Source of the DNA: Trichobilharzia regenti
Lineage: Eukaryota > Platyhelminthes > Trematoda > Strigeidida > Schistosomatidae
Length of the DNA: 64,000 nucleotides
Direction: 5' to 3'
NCBI GenBank assembly: GCA_944472135.2
Contig: OX235267.1
Span: 41,695,312-41,759,311, forward strand
The translations under genes and the position numbers were made by a program. The notes under the pieces were generated by a model, which searched no databases, was not told the DNA's origin, and was given only the letters and a program-made list of their open reading frames with translations. The stretch's first letter is position 1; every line of letters begins with the position of its first letter. Of this stretch, positions 1 to 13,183 are shown piece by piece.

Positions 1-165
1 GGTGCCCATTGATTTGATGAAATTTAGCATTAAACTTTTTTTCTGCATTACATTTGCTGCACTTTTATCAGAAAATTCTTGCATCATAGCTGATATCTGT
101 GCAGTGTCATGGATTAAAGGAGGTAGTGAGTTCAAGAGTTCAACGTTTATATTTATGGATTTTTA
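1..165 (-). CDS. possible partial exon at the window edge, unidentified
   Basis: The minus strand is open from about 165 to the window edge and reads as ordinary protein (for example LLNSLPPLIHDTAQ and MMQEFSDKSAANVMQ), unlike the low-complexity shadows nearby. A splice-acceptor-like CAG precedes position 96, so the exon could begin there instead. I recognise no family. It lies 13 kb downstream of, and on the same strand as, the TCF/LEF first exon, so it could be a later exon of that gene, a different gene, or chance. The exon end lies outside the window. Confidence 0.25.
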
Positions 166-380
166 TGAAATAATACTGCTATATTTTGGCATATTTATTG
201 AAACTGACTAATACCCACTATATGATAAGGGTGGCGCCACTTCAAGAAGAGAAGGATATGCCACATATAATCGCCCTCCTTCTTTCCATTTATTCATTAA
301 AGTTTGAGCAAATAATACCACTTGAGAATGACAGTAAATAAACACTTCACATTTAAACTATCTAGTCACCCTAAATAATC

Positions 381-573
381 TGATGGATGGTGACTAAGCA
401 ATGGAATACAGGACAATGCACGCATTTCGTCCTATTTGCGACTCGTTGTAGTATCGAGATGTACCCCCAGCGAGTCAGCAATGGTGTTTCTACGGAGGCT
501 CAAACCCAGTAATCATCGTTTCAAACAACAAAACGTTATCCACTAGACTACTTAGGCTACAAGTGCCACCTCC
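381..573 (-). mobile_element. Sm-alpha-like SINE with hammerhead-like core
   Basis: Read on the minus strand, a tRNA-like head (GTCTAGTGGATAACG, then GGGTTTGAGCC) is followed by a core at about 421-447 reading CGAGTCGCAAATAGGACGAA, the stem II/GAAA half of the hammerhead found in schistosome Sm-alpha repeats. The CTGATGA box is degraded to CAACGAG, so activity is unlikely. Confidence 0.6.
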
Positions 574-925
574 CATGGTGCGACAAGCATCAGTTCAGCT
601 TTTGTTGTTGACATCTTGGCTCCTAGCGTGGATACATTTCAAAGATGTCTGAGGATTAACTTGCAGTAATTTTGGTGGGTCAAGGATTCTGTGACTCAGT
701 AAGCTGAAAGTTGACCACCTAATCCAAAAATCTCAATGAAAAAGTCTCAGGCTAAAGCATACAGGTTACATATGAGTCACCTCTTTTTCTAGAGTTACAG
801 AAACGCCTTTTCCTGACGAGTGGTATTGAATTACACAAGGATTCCTGCTGGACGTCTCCAACGACCATCTTAGCAGGTGTGTGAAAAACAATGTAAAAAA
901 AGAAGTAGTAATAGGAAGAATGTGA
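574..925. other. unannotated spacer
   Basis: I see no coding exon or known repeat here. ORFs crossing the right part are accidental and run into the adjacent SINE. Confidence 0.5.
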
Positions 926-1161
926 GTCGGTGGCATAGCGGTTAGCACCCTCACCGACCATGCACATGGTCTGGGGTTCGATCCCCGGCCACTGGACGCA
1001 CTCCTTTACCTCGCTAAGCCAATAATAAAAAGCTGGTAAAGAGGAAAGGTTGGGCATGAGGCTGGCGACCTCATCCTGTAAAAATTAAACACTGCTACAG
1101 AAACTTCAGGCCACTAGCTTGAAGCCCTATGTTCCACTGGGAACGTGAAGGAAAAAAAATA
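926..1161 (+). mobile_element. tRNA-headed SINE with RTE-derived body and tail
   Basis: Full copy. The head has Pol III box A-like (TGGCATAGCGGTTAGCACCC) and box B-like (GGTTCGATCCC) motifs. The body (AGGTTGGGCATGAGGC, then CTACAGAAACTTCA) matches the 5' untranslated part of the RTE elements in this window, and the tail (GAAGCCCTATGTTCC) matches the RTE 3' end. The tail closes with an A-rich run. Other copies lie at 51327, 57866, 61422 and 62022. Confidence 0.8.
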
Positions 1162-1939
1162 AGAAGAATATTTCAGACTTAGGAAAAAACTGATGAAGCA
1201 TTCAGACGACTCATATACTACTACTTAAAGTTTCAATGTTTAATAGTTGTCTGTCAAAACCGGAAAACACTCTAGGGGGAAACAAGTTTGCGACATCACC
1301 ACCACCACCACCACCACCACCAGCAGCAGCAACAACAACAACAGAAAAACATTTGACTCTTCTTTTGATCAGTTCTATTCGTGTGTGTGTGTGTGTGTGT
1401 GTGCGTCTGTTGACAACATAATTTGGCATACATGCTGTATGATGATGATACAGATCTCATCTGCATCAAATCAATGCAGTGAAGAAAAAAATTCACAATC
1501 TCTGCAATCTATTTTACAACTCGATTTATAAAAAAACACATTCACACATGTACACAGACACACGACGCACGCACACACAAACACATACATACACACACGG
1601 AGAGAAACATGGTGGCTTGATTTTCTATCTGCTATGGTGTGCTATCAAAATACCGTGAAAATGAGCACAGATAACTAAGTATTATTATTTTTTTTTTTGA
1701 GTTGCAAACAATTCCAATTTTGTTTCACAAGGAAATTGAACAGAAACAACAGAAAAAAACACATTAGCAATATTTAATATCTCACAATTAATTTTGGAGA
1801 ATACCATCACCTTGAAGTTTTATTTAAAGCTTGAAAGGTAGAAAAATGAAAATCCATCACATAGTAACTTCGTAACTTTATACATATGTGGATAGATAGA
1901 TAGATTAATAGATACAGATATATTTAGAACAAAACACTA

Positions 1940-1980
<41 letters not shown>

Positions 1981-2980
1981 GTGGTGCCATCAGAGAGTGT
2001 GATGGAGTGTGTATGTGTGTGTGTATGAGAGTGAGGGATGGAGACCAAAAAAACCCACAGATTTAACAAGTACACACGTGTTAAAACCGATTTAGACAGG
2101 CATGATAAACCTACACACACACTCACACACACAAACAAACACGAGATAGCACACACGCAAAGGCATAATGTATCAAAATGTTGATTGCCTTTCAATTTTT
2201 CTTGTTGTCACAGAAATCAGTGCAAAAATATAGAAAAAATGATGATGATGATGATGATAATAATTCAGAAGGATAACCCCCCATCCCACTTTCTTAGAAG
2301 AAGATTGTACTGTATTATTGATCCTGTTCGTCTACATTACTGCTGACGCTTATCCCAAATGTGATAAAATAGAACATTTCAAGTTATTAATTTTATTTTA
2401 AAGAAATAGCTTACTGCTATTACTGAGGAAAGGGGAGAGAGAGAGAGAGAGGATTGAATGATGATCACAGATCACACAACAGAACAGATCAGATCGGAAT
2501 AGTCTTCAATAATCAGGTGACTTAAAAACAATATGTTACTTAGCTGTTATCTTCTTAATTCAGTAGCTTCTAAATATAGAAGTGTAAGGCACTACTGGTG
2601 TTTGAGGTCTGCTGGTCTACTTTCTTCTTCTTCGTCTTGTTCTCCTCCTTCTGTTACTTTGCTTTCCCTCTAGAAACAAACCAACTATCTTTTTCAAGTG
2701 TAAAAGTACAAAAAACAGATGTCTAAGTAAAAGTCATTATATTGTAAAATAAGAAGGGAAAAGAAGAAGACCTCTGTTGTTGTTGTTTTTTTTTTCAACA
2801 AACTTTTATCCCATTTGTATATTCAATTTAAACTGTTCCTTTGACAATGATGCTGATGATGGGCAGAAGTCTCCTAGCCTAGTTCCCTCAGACGAAGATT
2901 CGAAATCAGATACCAGGTGACTAAAAGGCGGCTAAGCAGTAAATTCAATGTGGTACATCTTCATAGTTTATTTCTAAGCT
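1162..2980. other. AT-rich intronic-type DNA with microsatellites
   Basis: No exon recognised. It holds a CAC/CAG triplet tract (about 1298-1340), a (TG)n tract (1381-1402), CA-rich runs (about 1545-1600 and 2110-2160), an (AT)17 tract at 1943-1976, a GATA-like tract near 1891-1905 and a GAT tract near 2239-2260. All ORFs over these are repeat translations. Confidence 0.6.
1943..1976. repeat. (AT)n microsatellite
   Basis: Pure AT dinucleotide tract of about 34 bp. Confidence 0.95.
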
Positions 2981-3350
2981 TTTCAAGTGTTAGTTAGTAG
3001 GGATTTGATTGGTTACATGATTTCATCATGAACTGATATTAGTTAGAGAACCATTGGAAAATCAGCTGGGAGTACTGGGCAGCGGTTTCGTCCTAGTTTG
3101 GGAGTCTTCATCGGCACGCACCCACCGGGATACGAACCTAGGACCTTCTGCTTACAAGGCTAGCGAGCTCGTAGACCATTGAGCCACTGGGACCCGATCC
3201 ATTGGCCAGCCCATGAATTCTAACTTCTACCAATTCACGACATACCGCGAGCGCTAGCCAATGTCTTCGGCGAGTATTTGTCCTCACACCCGACCTACTG
3301 AACACTACTGGTCACGACTTCTCACTAGAACTCCAGGTAACTACCTACAT
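2981..3350 (-). mobile_element. Sm-alpha-like SINE with hammerhead-like core
   Basis: On the minus strand the order is a tRNA-like head (GGTCTACGAGCTCGCTAGCC, then GGTTCGTATCC), a GTGGGTGCGTGCCGATGA segment, a TCCCAAACTAGGACGAAAC hammerhead half (3084-3115), and a tail ending in ATCATGTAACCAATCAAATC. The CTGATGA box reads CCGATGA. The same layout recurs at 42688, 59613 and 63590. Confidence 0.65.
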
Positions 3351-4500
3351 GAATAGGGTAAGTTTGTTGAAGCAATCCCTATCAAACGCCTAAAACCCGA
3401 TTTATGTGTGTGTGTTCAGAAAGTGACAGTTATTAGTCGTTCCTTGCTTATCCTAGTAACTGGATATCTTTATTCTCTCTCTTTCATTTGACTACATAAT
3501 CTTTGGCCTTGACTTCACTGCTCATTTTGATGTAGTGTGATTTTACTTGTCTCGTGTTTTTTTTTATGGTTTGAGTTCAACTCAGTAAATTTGTTACCTA
3601 ACTTACTGGTCACTCATCATCTTACACATCTCTCGCCTTTTTATTACGTAACTCCTTTGCATTTGTATGCATACATTTATAAACACTTTGTTTAAATTTC
3701 AACTATCTGAGAATTAACTATGTAAGTGTAATTTTCTGAGCACTGTTCACTAATTGCGGAACATTCTGTCAACTGATATCATGTAAAATTTGTATGTTAA
3801 AACTTTTCTGTACATGAACTTAATAATAATAATAATTTATTTATTCAGGCTGTAAGCAGTTGAGGTGATGATAAGCCAACGAAACAAGCAATGATGGTAC
3901 CATATTATTCTGCACAAACTGTCTTGTTCTTGCTTTATTCAAATTTGTGTTTTATATTACAAAACATAAGATATGATCTCATCAACTCATGCCACCCAGC
4001 AACCTCTATTTCGTGTAGTGTGGTGAAGACTAAGTTTCTTACATATTCCAGCAATTACAATTGATTATGAATGACCTTTTGTGTATTATTTTTGATTATC
4101 CATAATCATATTGCATATAATTAATTTTTACACAAAGACTTCCTTTCCTAATCATATAAATAAGTTGAAATATTGAAAATTATTCAAATACTGCAATACA
4201 AATTTTGTCTTTATCACTTGTGTGTTTTATAAACAAATACGAAATATTTCAGTTCAACTAGGCTAAAATTAGATGGAATTATTATTATTATTATTATTAT
4301 TATTATGATTACTGTTAATAAATGAACTAAAGTGTGAAGACCACTCATGTATGAATGTGCTGTGTGTGTGTGTGTGCGCGCGCGCACGAGAGATAGAGTG
4401 AGTGACAATCGTTTGACATTTTCATATTGTTGGACAAAGTTTAACAGGAAGTAAAATCTCAATTCTTGTATCGTGATTAGTAAGCAATATAACTTCGAAG
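3351..4500. other. AT-rich spacer with ATT and TG/CG tracts
   Basis: No coding signal seen. It contains an (ATT)n tract (about 4277-4306) and an alternating purine-pyrimidine tract, (TG)n running into (CG)n, at 4361-4388. Confidence 0.6.
4361..4388. repeat. alternating TG/CG tract, Z-DNA-prone
   Basis: About 28 bp of unbroken purine-pyrimidine alternation, TG repeats running into CG repeats. Such tracts favour left-handed DNA under supercoiling. A role is inference only. Confidence 0.6.
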
Positions 4501-4529
4501 TCAATCACCATCAATTTATATACTATCAA

Positions 4530-4715
4530 ACTATGAAAGAAGAAAAAAAAAGGGAGGGGGGTGAGAGAAGACAGAAAACAGAAAAATCTAATAAACAGTG
4601 TCAATACAGCAACTCAAAAAGGTCAAGGTTCATCAATTTGAAAACTTTCTTAATGAGCTAAGCTCACTAGTGTGTATGACTAATCAGTGTAATGAAAGTG
4701 ATATGGTTACCAAGG
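4530..4715 (-). repeat. Penelope-like terminal repeat remnant
   Basis: This stretch (AACAGAAAAATCTAATAAAC, then TCAGTGTAATGA) aligns with the left arm of the inverted repeat at 49155-49532. Here it follows the 3' end of the Penelope-like coding remnant at 4735-5672, as a terminal repeat in inverted orientation would. Confidence 0.5.
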
Positions 4716-4734
4716 GAGTGAGAGATTGACAAAA

Positions 4735-5672
4735 CACACTCTCTTTCTGTATGCATAAGTTTGTTCTGTGACGTTTGATTGCAAAAATTGCTTCAGCAAA
4801 TCGTAGTAGATTCGCTATCCTTTGTATGTTTAATATTTTGAAGGATTTAGAAATCTCGACAAAATGACTCGTATCCACAAGGTGAAAATCTGGTAATTGA
4901 ACTTTGTAAATATCTGCTTCCTTTTAGGCATAAGTTTCTTGGAATATGCTCTGAAAACGGATAGAAGCCCTTCTTTCTGTCCTTCCAATGTACTTGCTGC
5001 CGCAGGTACACGTAAATTTATAAATGCAGTTGGAGGTAACATCAGCAGGGTACTTATCCAGTTTCGATTGCCTTATGGAGCACGTAGTACTGTATAGTGT
5101 CACCAAACTGGCTGCAGGGAAGCATCTCTTTATTGCTCCCTTCATCCTCTTTACAATCTTTGTGATACGGTTTCTCCTTTGTATGGGAGGCAAATGAACA
5201 CTTTCTTCTTTTCAACTGTTGGAGATTTCTCTTTCTCATCTCTTTCTTTCCTGTACTTTAGGATAAATCCTTTTGGATACCCGTTTTCTTTAAGGCATTT
5301 TTCGACAAAGCTTAATTCTTCTTCTACTTTGTTAGGCGAACATAACTTTCTGGCCCTGTCGTAAAGTGTTCTCACTAATCCCCGCTTGTAGTTCATAGGG
5401 CAGAAGCTGTTATAATGAAGGTATTGTCCGGTCCAAGTTTCTTTCCTGTAGATGGACTTTTCGACCGTTCCATCGTTTTTTCTTTTTGCATTTAGGTCCA
5501 GGAAATTAAACTCATCGTTGTGTTCGTATTCCATGGTGAATTTAATGTTTGGGTGGACCTCATTTAGGCGGTCAAATATTACGGATGCATGACTCATGTC
5601 GTTACAAACAACAAAAGTATCATCGACGTATCGGTGGTAGTATGTTGTTCCATTGATAGCGTCACTCAGTTT
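4735..5672 (-). pseudogene. Penelope-like element: RT tail and GIY-YIG region, broken
   Basis: Minus-strand remnant of a Penelope-like retroelement. It starts inside the reverse transcriptase with the catalytic motif RYVDDTFVV (codons near 5619-5633), then NFLDLNAK and WTGQYLHYNSFCP, typical of the RT C-terminal half of this group. After a frameshift near 5180 it continues with NCIYKFTCTCGSKYIGRT, the start of a GIY-YIG endonuclease, but most of that domain is deleted. The last stretch (RFAEAIFAIKRHRTN, then LCIQK) is the element's C-terminus and recurs in three hairpin structures further on. The N-terminal RT motifs are absent. The copy is non-functional. Confidence 0.75.
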
Positions 5673-5729
5673 TGTCTGTTCGAGATATAAGTTTGGTCTG
5701 TGATGGTATCGATGGTATCATTTTGAAAC

Positions 5730-6248
5730 AGGTCACTTCCTTCACATATGTAAGCAGCATCACTTCGGCTACAAGTGGCTCAGCTGAGGATGTTAAAATC
5801 AGGATCAGAAAGGAGAGACAAAACTTTCATCGCTCCGAAATCAATTTGGAGATCATCTCCTAGGCTCAGATGGAAGAGCAAAATTCAACACCGATGTGTG
5901 ATGTCACTACTACTGTTTTATATGCATCAAAAATTAAGCAAGTCATGAAAAGTATTTCAAACAGACTACTACAAACTTTTATTATACTGTGAATATTAGA
6001 TAGCCGACAAGAAAGAATTAGCTGCAAGAAACTCTCTGCTGACGAACCAATCAAAAACGTATTAGTCAAGAAATATTCTGAAGGAAATGGAGATGGGTTG
6101 AACACAGGCTGAGGAGACCGCTGGATGTCATCTCGCGCCATGCATAACCTTGAGTAGGAAACAGACCGCAGAGAATAGGACAAGGCGGAGATGTTCTGTT
6201 AAAGCCTTACGCCCCACTCGGAACCCAAGGGAGCAATAATAATAATAA
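5730..6248 (+). pseudogene. decayed RTE LINE 3' fragment
   Basis: Diverged copy of the RTE region represented at 19500-20100: TCCTTCACATATGTAAGCAG and later AAATGGAGATGGGTTGAAC keep the order of the RTE C-terminus. It ends with the characteristic 3' end (CCCCACTCGGAACCCAAGG) and an (AAT)n tail at 6236-6250. Many stops and indels mark it as old. It abuts the Penelope remnant tail-first on the opposite strand. Confidence 0.7.
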
Positions 6249-6953
6249 TAGTGGTAATCAGTACAACATACAGTGACAATGAAACAAGGAGATAATAACT
6301 CGACCAGAACATACTTTAGTTCCTGAACGTGTAACTCACTCGCACTAGCTTACATGCTCACGGTTTTAACTTATAGGCAACAAGGTTGACAAATTCCACA
6401 CCACCTACTAAGGTTTAAAGCGCTAGGCAGTGCTATAAGACGATCATACGGTAAGGCGTATATGTAAGCTGCGTAAAAAAAAAGACAGTGACAATATCTT
6501 AACAAATGGAAAAGTAGAGATTTTCAAATTAAGATATATGACAGCTCTAAATGTTACATTATATAACAGTGGACAAATAATTACACTACACTAGAAACAT
6601 CATCGTCATCATCAACACTATACTGCATTGAATCAAAGAAAATTGTCCAAATTCTACTCTTATTTAGACTTATCCACTCTCAACTTGATACACACACATA
6701 TGTAAAAAAAAGGTAAAGCAGTTGTAGTTTTAATTTCTTTGCTTATAACAATAATTCAAAAGTTTAACGTGTTCTTCCTAATGAGAATAATAGGGGTGAA
6801 ATAAAATCTTGAAGACTTGACAACATGCTTACACATTTACAAACAAGCATATGCGTACGAAGTGAATATAATGATACTACTACTGGTATTATTAATAGTA
6901 TTATTATTAATCGATTAGCAAGTAATCAATAAGTCTTATTTACAATACAGACA

Positions 6954-6954
<1 letters not shown>

Positions 6955-7007
<53 letters not shown>
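6955..7007. repeat. (TA)n microsatellite
   Basis: Uninterrupted TA dinucleotide tract of about 53 bp. Confidence 0.95.
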
Positions 7008-8284
7008 CAAGTGGCCAATCTGTCTAAATTATACAACGACAACGACAACAGCAACAACAACAAGAACGAAAAAAGGAATAGGAAATAGAGAAAACCGATT
7101 TTGGACAGGACTGGACATTCATTCATTGACTTATTTATGCATTCATTCATTCAGTACTGCTGTTATTATTATTATTATTATTATTGATGAGAATAGAATT
7201 TACTAGACATCAAAACTGTCATTGGTAATAAATTATCCATAATTTATTCGTCTAGTCAATAAGACTTGACTTGGTAATCACTTTCTAGGCAGAGGAAAGA
7301 ATGAAAATGACGAACGGAAGAAGAAAAAGAAGAAGAAGAACTACTAATACTACTGCTAACAAAAAAAGATCACCTCTTCTTGTGAAATAGAATAAGGAAG
7401 ACAGAAGAACAGAAGAAAATACTTCGAATGAGAGATGCATTGCTATTATCATTATTTTATTCTCATTATCATTATAATCATCATTAATATTTAACAGCAA
7501 GTTAGTCTAACAAGCAGATAAACTACATTGCTGCATACTTGTCATAAGAAAATTATAAAACAGTAGTGTAGTAAATTGTTCTTTGAGAGATCTTTTAGAA
7601 ATGATATAATAACAATATATATATATATATAAGAGGATAAGATGGCGAGGAGGAGAATGGGGAACACATAGAGCAAAAGGATGGGAAAAAAGAGATATAT
7701 GCATATATTTCAATAAATTGTGCCTATGGATTGAAAAAAACTCGTACCAAAATAGTAAAGGTGATTAATGACTAAGAAAATTTCCACGAAAATGTATGAG
7801 AGATAGTGAAGAAATAGAGATGATAGTGTAATATCAGAAGGTAAGACACGGAAGCAAAACGCATATTTTCAACTGATCAAACCGCTATTCATATCTATAC
7901 AGTTTATACTCTTTAACGAATCATTAAGCGTGTGATTTTGGTTTACATTAAACGACATCAAATAGAATGTTCAAATACACATATATGTAGCAGTCTGTTA
8001 CTAATGCAGTACTGAACTATGAGAATAGTATTCAGACGAAAACATTAAAAAGCACAATGATTTTTACTGTAAGAATAATATTCCATTGGAACCCATTGTC
8101 TGTATTATATCACCACCACCACCACAATAGTAAATATTTTTATGCTCTACTTTGATACGCTTTATATAACACCTTTATTTTCTCAACATTTATTGTACTT
8201 CAGAAAGTAATTGGACAATACTATTGTTTAACTGTCGAATAAACTTTTATCTTTTATGTTGTCAAAATTTTTATATTTACCTCT

Positions 8285-8288
<4 letters not shown>

Positions 8289-8332
<44 letters not shown>
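8289..8332. repeat. (TA)n microsatellite
   Basis: Uninterrupted TA dinucleotide tract of about 44 bp. Confidence 0.95.
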
Positions 8333-8335
<3 letters not shown>

Positions 8336-11300
8336 TTTCAATAGAGTTCTACTGCAGTTATTTCATCCTAGGAGTAACTGGCTATAATCATTATTCTTTA
8401 CACAATAAGTTTAACTCATTGTCAAGTAGGAGGGAAATTTTTTTCGGTTAGCTGATCTGAGTTCAAAATTAATAATTTAAAACAATCGCTGTTTGACAGA
8501 CTTTTATTTATACTCAAGTTTTACATGAAACAAGGAGGTGACGACACTTTCCAATCTTTTTATATACAGAATCAATTAAAGTGTTCACTAACTGATTGCA
8601 TAATCGATTTAAGATAACTTCATTGATTGAAGAGATTAGTAAGTAAAATAGCACAAAACCTAGGTCAGGCGGGGCTTCCTGTGGCCGATTGCCTCCGATC
8701 ATCTATCATCAACAATTTAGAGTGCACCGTGATGATGAGCTACCTAGAATGGTGGTCACATTGCAAACCTGACTGACTGATAGAATTCAGTCTGCACCAA
8801 AGAAAGGACTAGACGCCAGACACTAGTTACTAGTGTCCAGTCAAAGATTAGTAGACCGAAAATTTCAATTTACACTATTTGACAACATAACGCCCAACAC
8901 CACCGCCACCACAATCTAAAACTTGTTTTAATATAACAGTAACTTGACGTGAATAATTGGAAAGAACTGATCATTAATTTTATCTAATTGACGAATTTCA
9001 ACTAAGGACTTTAAAGTTGGAGTTTCATGTCTGTTTATTTTTGTCTTGATAAATCCAAAAAACGACAGATAGGCATTTTGAATGAGTAACTGACGTACAG
9101 TTTCAATGTCCAATTCTCAAAAACAATCACCGCATTAATTTAATAAAACTTACATTTTTATTCTACAGTTAAGATAACAAACAATCTCTCATAACTACGA
9201 GTGTTTGTTTCTTCTGTAATCAGAGTACTTTTCGTTCGCTATTAAAGGATTACAGTAATTACTGATAGGTTAAGATATTATGGCTTTACTATTACAGTAT
9301 CTATGATATTATAATGGCTCGGTGGTGGCGAATATTTGAAGAAGAGGAAAAACAAGCTATCTAGGGCTTCACTATCAGTTAGTCTACTGTTTTGATATTG
9401 AAATTGTTATTTTTTCTCTACTTAGATATATTAACGGGTTATTTGATGGACGAAACCGAACTAGGCTGATACTAATTAACCTACCAAAAGTATATGGATA
9501 CATTGATCTTGTTATAAAGTCAAAAAGTAGTGGGATGTAGGGACAAGTCAAGTGTATAAAACTTCAAGAATGTTACGTATTTTACATAACTACAAGTTAC
9601 GTCAACAGAAGTAATTAAATAGTATGACGGAGTGGCTCAATAAAGCATTTATCCAAATACTAGGCTATGAAGTACAACGTATATGTTGTACGGGGTTAGT
9701 TAAGCTACTAGCTGGTTGTCAGATCAAAGTTTATGGGGTGGGGTGGGGTGGTGGTACAGATTTGGATCCAAGTGTTGAAGACACTGAACCAAGACCTCTT
9801 GAGATCAAAGATAACTGAATTGCATACTATATCTTAAGATAACCATGAAAACAAATTAGTAATCAAGGCTATTTTGTAAGTATTATTATACGATTTCTTC
9901 ATGCACACTACACTTATAAGTAATCTTTGAATCAGCTGTGGAAATGCATTTTTTTTCTTGTACTAATACAACATTAATATCTTCGTCGGAATACAATTCA
10001 TGAATTTAACTGGAAAATTATTAACTAAGTCTAAGTCTTGCCTAAGGGTAGTGTTCTCTCCAGTGATATATACATAAACACTAAAAGACATAACGCATTA
10101 CTGTCAGAAAAGTACAGAAAATATCTTCACCATGAGAGTATTCAGTAAAACCTTTTTATCTAAGATGTGAATTAGTCTAAGAATGAAACTGCTCCCTTTT
10201 CTCTACTGGCACAGGAAGATAAAGTAGTGCCTAATCAGTGTCTTTCTAGTTAGGATAATGAGTGGACAGAGATATTGACTGTTTGTTTGGTGAGCATTTT
10301 GATGTGTAAAAAGGCAACTGAATCGAACCTAATAAAAATGATACCATCAGGTCTAGAAAAATTTTCTTGGAAAATGAATAGTAGACAAATATTTAGATAT
10401 AATTTTCATATCAAGAAGGATCGGATACATTAGTACATGTAGAAAATTATATTTAAATTAGTTTTGCAAATAGCTATCGATAAAAGTGAATATAAACCAG
10501 AGATTGTAACTTAGTTTCTGTTCTGCAGAAGGTCAACACTTAAACAATCAAAGATGTAGTAATACTGACATTAGAAAGCTACGTAAGTATAAAACATAAC
10601 AAAAAAACCAACTTCACTCCAAGAAATTTATTTTTCAAAACAACCTAGCAGCTTTTCCCCTCAACCTGAAGGTATCAAGTGAGAAATGAAAAGAAAATAC
10701 TTCACTTATTTTTCAAGATGAGTTTTAGAAAGGTAAGTCCAAACATACACAGAACAAGGGACAATGGAATGGTAGACAACTTTACTTTCTGTCGTCATCC
10801 TGAACCATTGCTATTACAAAGTTTTAATCAAGACATTCATCGAGTTTCAAAGTTGTCTGCTACATAAGTTAAAAGCGTACATGGATTTACTTAGCTAACA
10901 GTTGTGACAAACACAGAGCTGTTTAGATGGATGAATCATTCAGCATACACAGAATAAATGAAATGCGCGTTACTGGTAATGACCCAATCTAAAACATTTA
11001 CAACAATTCTGTAATGATCAGCATTACCCTATCATCTTTGATTCATATGTCACTACAAAAAAAACGTTCTTGGGTCACTAGAACACACTAGAACTGGTAA
11101 TGCTTAATTTATATCCTTTTGCTTCGATTGAAGTAATCAAGGTCAGTCTGCAGGTAAAAATGCAAAGTTTCAATTTGAAGACAAAGACTGTCGCTGTCTC
11201 TAAAATCTTGACGTCTTACTAATTCAACATGGAGTAATCCTTTGCTTCATTTTATAGTAGGGGTAACTAAAGACAATCTGAAAATTCTGAAATCCTTGAT

Positions 11301-13183
11301 AATGTATGCATGTGTATTTAACTTACTACAAAATGAACCCATGACATTTCATTACACCCAGAATATTCATTAGCTTATGACATTAATAGTTACTTTTTCA
11401 TGTGGAATAATGAAATTGGATAAGATTTAAACTAAATTAAAGTACTCAGCAGTATTTTACTCGCAACGAAAAGGCATGCAAAACAATGTAGAACATGAGA
11501 TAGTTTGCGTTTCACTCATAAATAAGGCGGTATAATTGCAGTGTTAGCTAGATGTCTCATAAATTACTGGAAAAAAAGACCCTGGATAAATTCTTATGTA
11601 TGAAACGAACTGATAGTTTAGGCTGTGAAAGCTGATGTAAAAAGCAAAGAAAATAAAGTCAGCAATAAAACTTAAAATACAGCCGTTCAGAATCTTATTT
11701 GGACAGTCTTTCAAACTGTTAAAAAGGAATTTATTGTTGATTGCTATCATTTAGCTCATCAAATGCTTTGATGGAACTATGGCTGATTGGTGTAGTAGTT
11801 CCTCACTTAATTTAATTTAATCAGTGACATGGAAACATGAATCCCACTTCAGTTAGATGTCGAAACCTCTCAAAATGACTTAAGCTGATGTGTACAAACA
11901 ACATATTAGGGCTAACTAAACATATCTAAGTTTTAAGCAATCAAATGTAAAGGAATAGAATACAGCTCAGTAACTAACAGATAAAACCATGTAATCTTGG
12001 GAGGCAAAATCACGTTTGAAATCTTCAGAGATGTACATAACAACATGATATGGCCGATTCCTACTTTGATTTCTTTCTGTCTTCAGTGTTTTAACCACTA
12101 GGTGGTTACTTCTTTATGCTTCCAAGTGACTGCACACAAATAAATGGAATAGACAGTAGATGACCAATTAAAAAGCATTAATACACAAGTTCTACGACAC
12201 AGAATTGGATGTTATATGTCTAGTGATATGCAGTTCGTAAGTATTATGAAGTCCTTGTCTTTTATTTATTACATAACCACGATTAGATATTTAGAAACAA
12301 CGATAAAATAAGCTACCATGCTAATGCTTTCTTCTAAATTTGTCTTTAGCTAGTTAAGAGTTTGAAATAAAACCGATACACGGGAAAAGACACCTAAAGT
12401 ATGTGACAAGTCTGTAATCTGACTTGTTTGATTTGCTGTGTGTGACACAGAAATGTAATGGGAAATATTTTCTCTACAAGCAATCACTATAGTAGATCGT
12501 CATTTTCGGGTGCACAGGAGTGCATTTTGTAATAGCACAGGTTTTTAGATGTGATGTGTCCCTCGGGTAGTGCAACAAAGCAACAAATACGCTGCCGAAT
12601 ATCGAAAGTGCTGAATGACATTCTCACTTAACTACTAAAGACAGTCTTACAGACTCCTGTTGGAAATAATCTATGTCCGTGAATAGATAAACCCAGGACG
12701 ACTAAATTAGCTAACCATCAACATGACGAGTTACCTTGTGGTAATTATACTGATGCGACAGGCAGATATCAGTGGTAATTCCAAATGACCTGACTACTTG
12801 TGAACACCTTACTTTAGACTACATAAATGCGTGAATATTTTGTTGACCAAATTGTAGACTCCATTAAAGAACACGAGTTCCGGGTGTGGAATGAAACTCT
12901 GAATCCTAGTGACTCCCCTTATGCTTTATTACTGTCCAAAAATTAAGGCGTGGTTTCCGAAATTCATAAAATATGCTAATGATGTTGAACAGAAATACTA
13001 CTGTCATGAACAGGAATAAATACACATGTAATACAAAAGTGTAACAACAAATGAAAAAAACACGTTGATACTACATCGCTTCGGTACACATGATTACATT
13101 TCCATGCGGCAACAAAGATATGATGATCATAAATTTGTTAACAGATTTTATAATTACAAAAAGTACAATAGATGTTAGCTTAC

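Larger units (their letters stand above)
6249..13183. other. probable TCF/LEF intron, AT-rich
   Basis: Nearly 7 kb in which I recognise no exon, RNA gene or transposon. It holds (TA)n tracts at 6955-7007, 7613-7632 and 8289-8332, an (ATT)n tract at about 7162-7187, and scattered poly-A and CAC runs. ORFs of 60-75 codons here have intron-like composition. Position and strand suggest the first intron of the TCF gene whose exon ends at 13184; short exons could have been missed. Confidence 0.5.

Noticed and set aside
926..1000. tRNA-like box A and box B, possible tRNA gene
   Set aside because: Part of a multicopy SINE with RTE-derived body; no cloverleaf expected of a functional tRNA.
752..1057. 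101-codon minus-strand frame
   Set aside because: Antisense of the tRNA-headed SINE at 926-1161 and its flank; no motif.
1211..1531. overlapping frames rich in Pro, Thr or His
   Set aside because: Translations of triplet and TG microsatellites.
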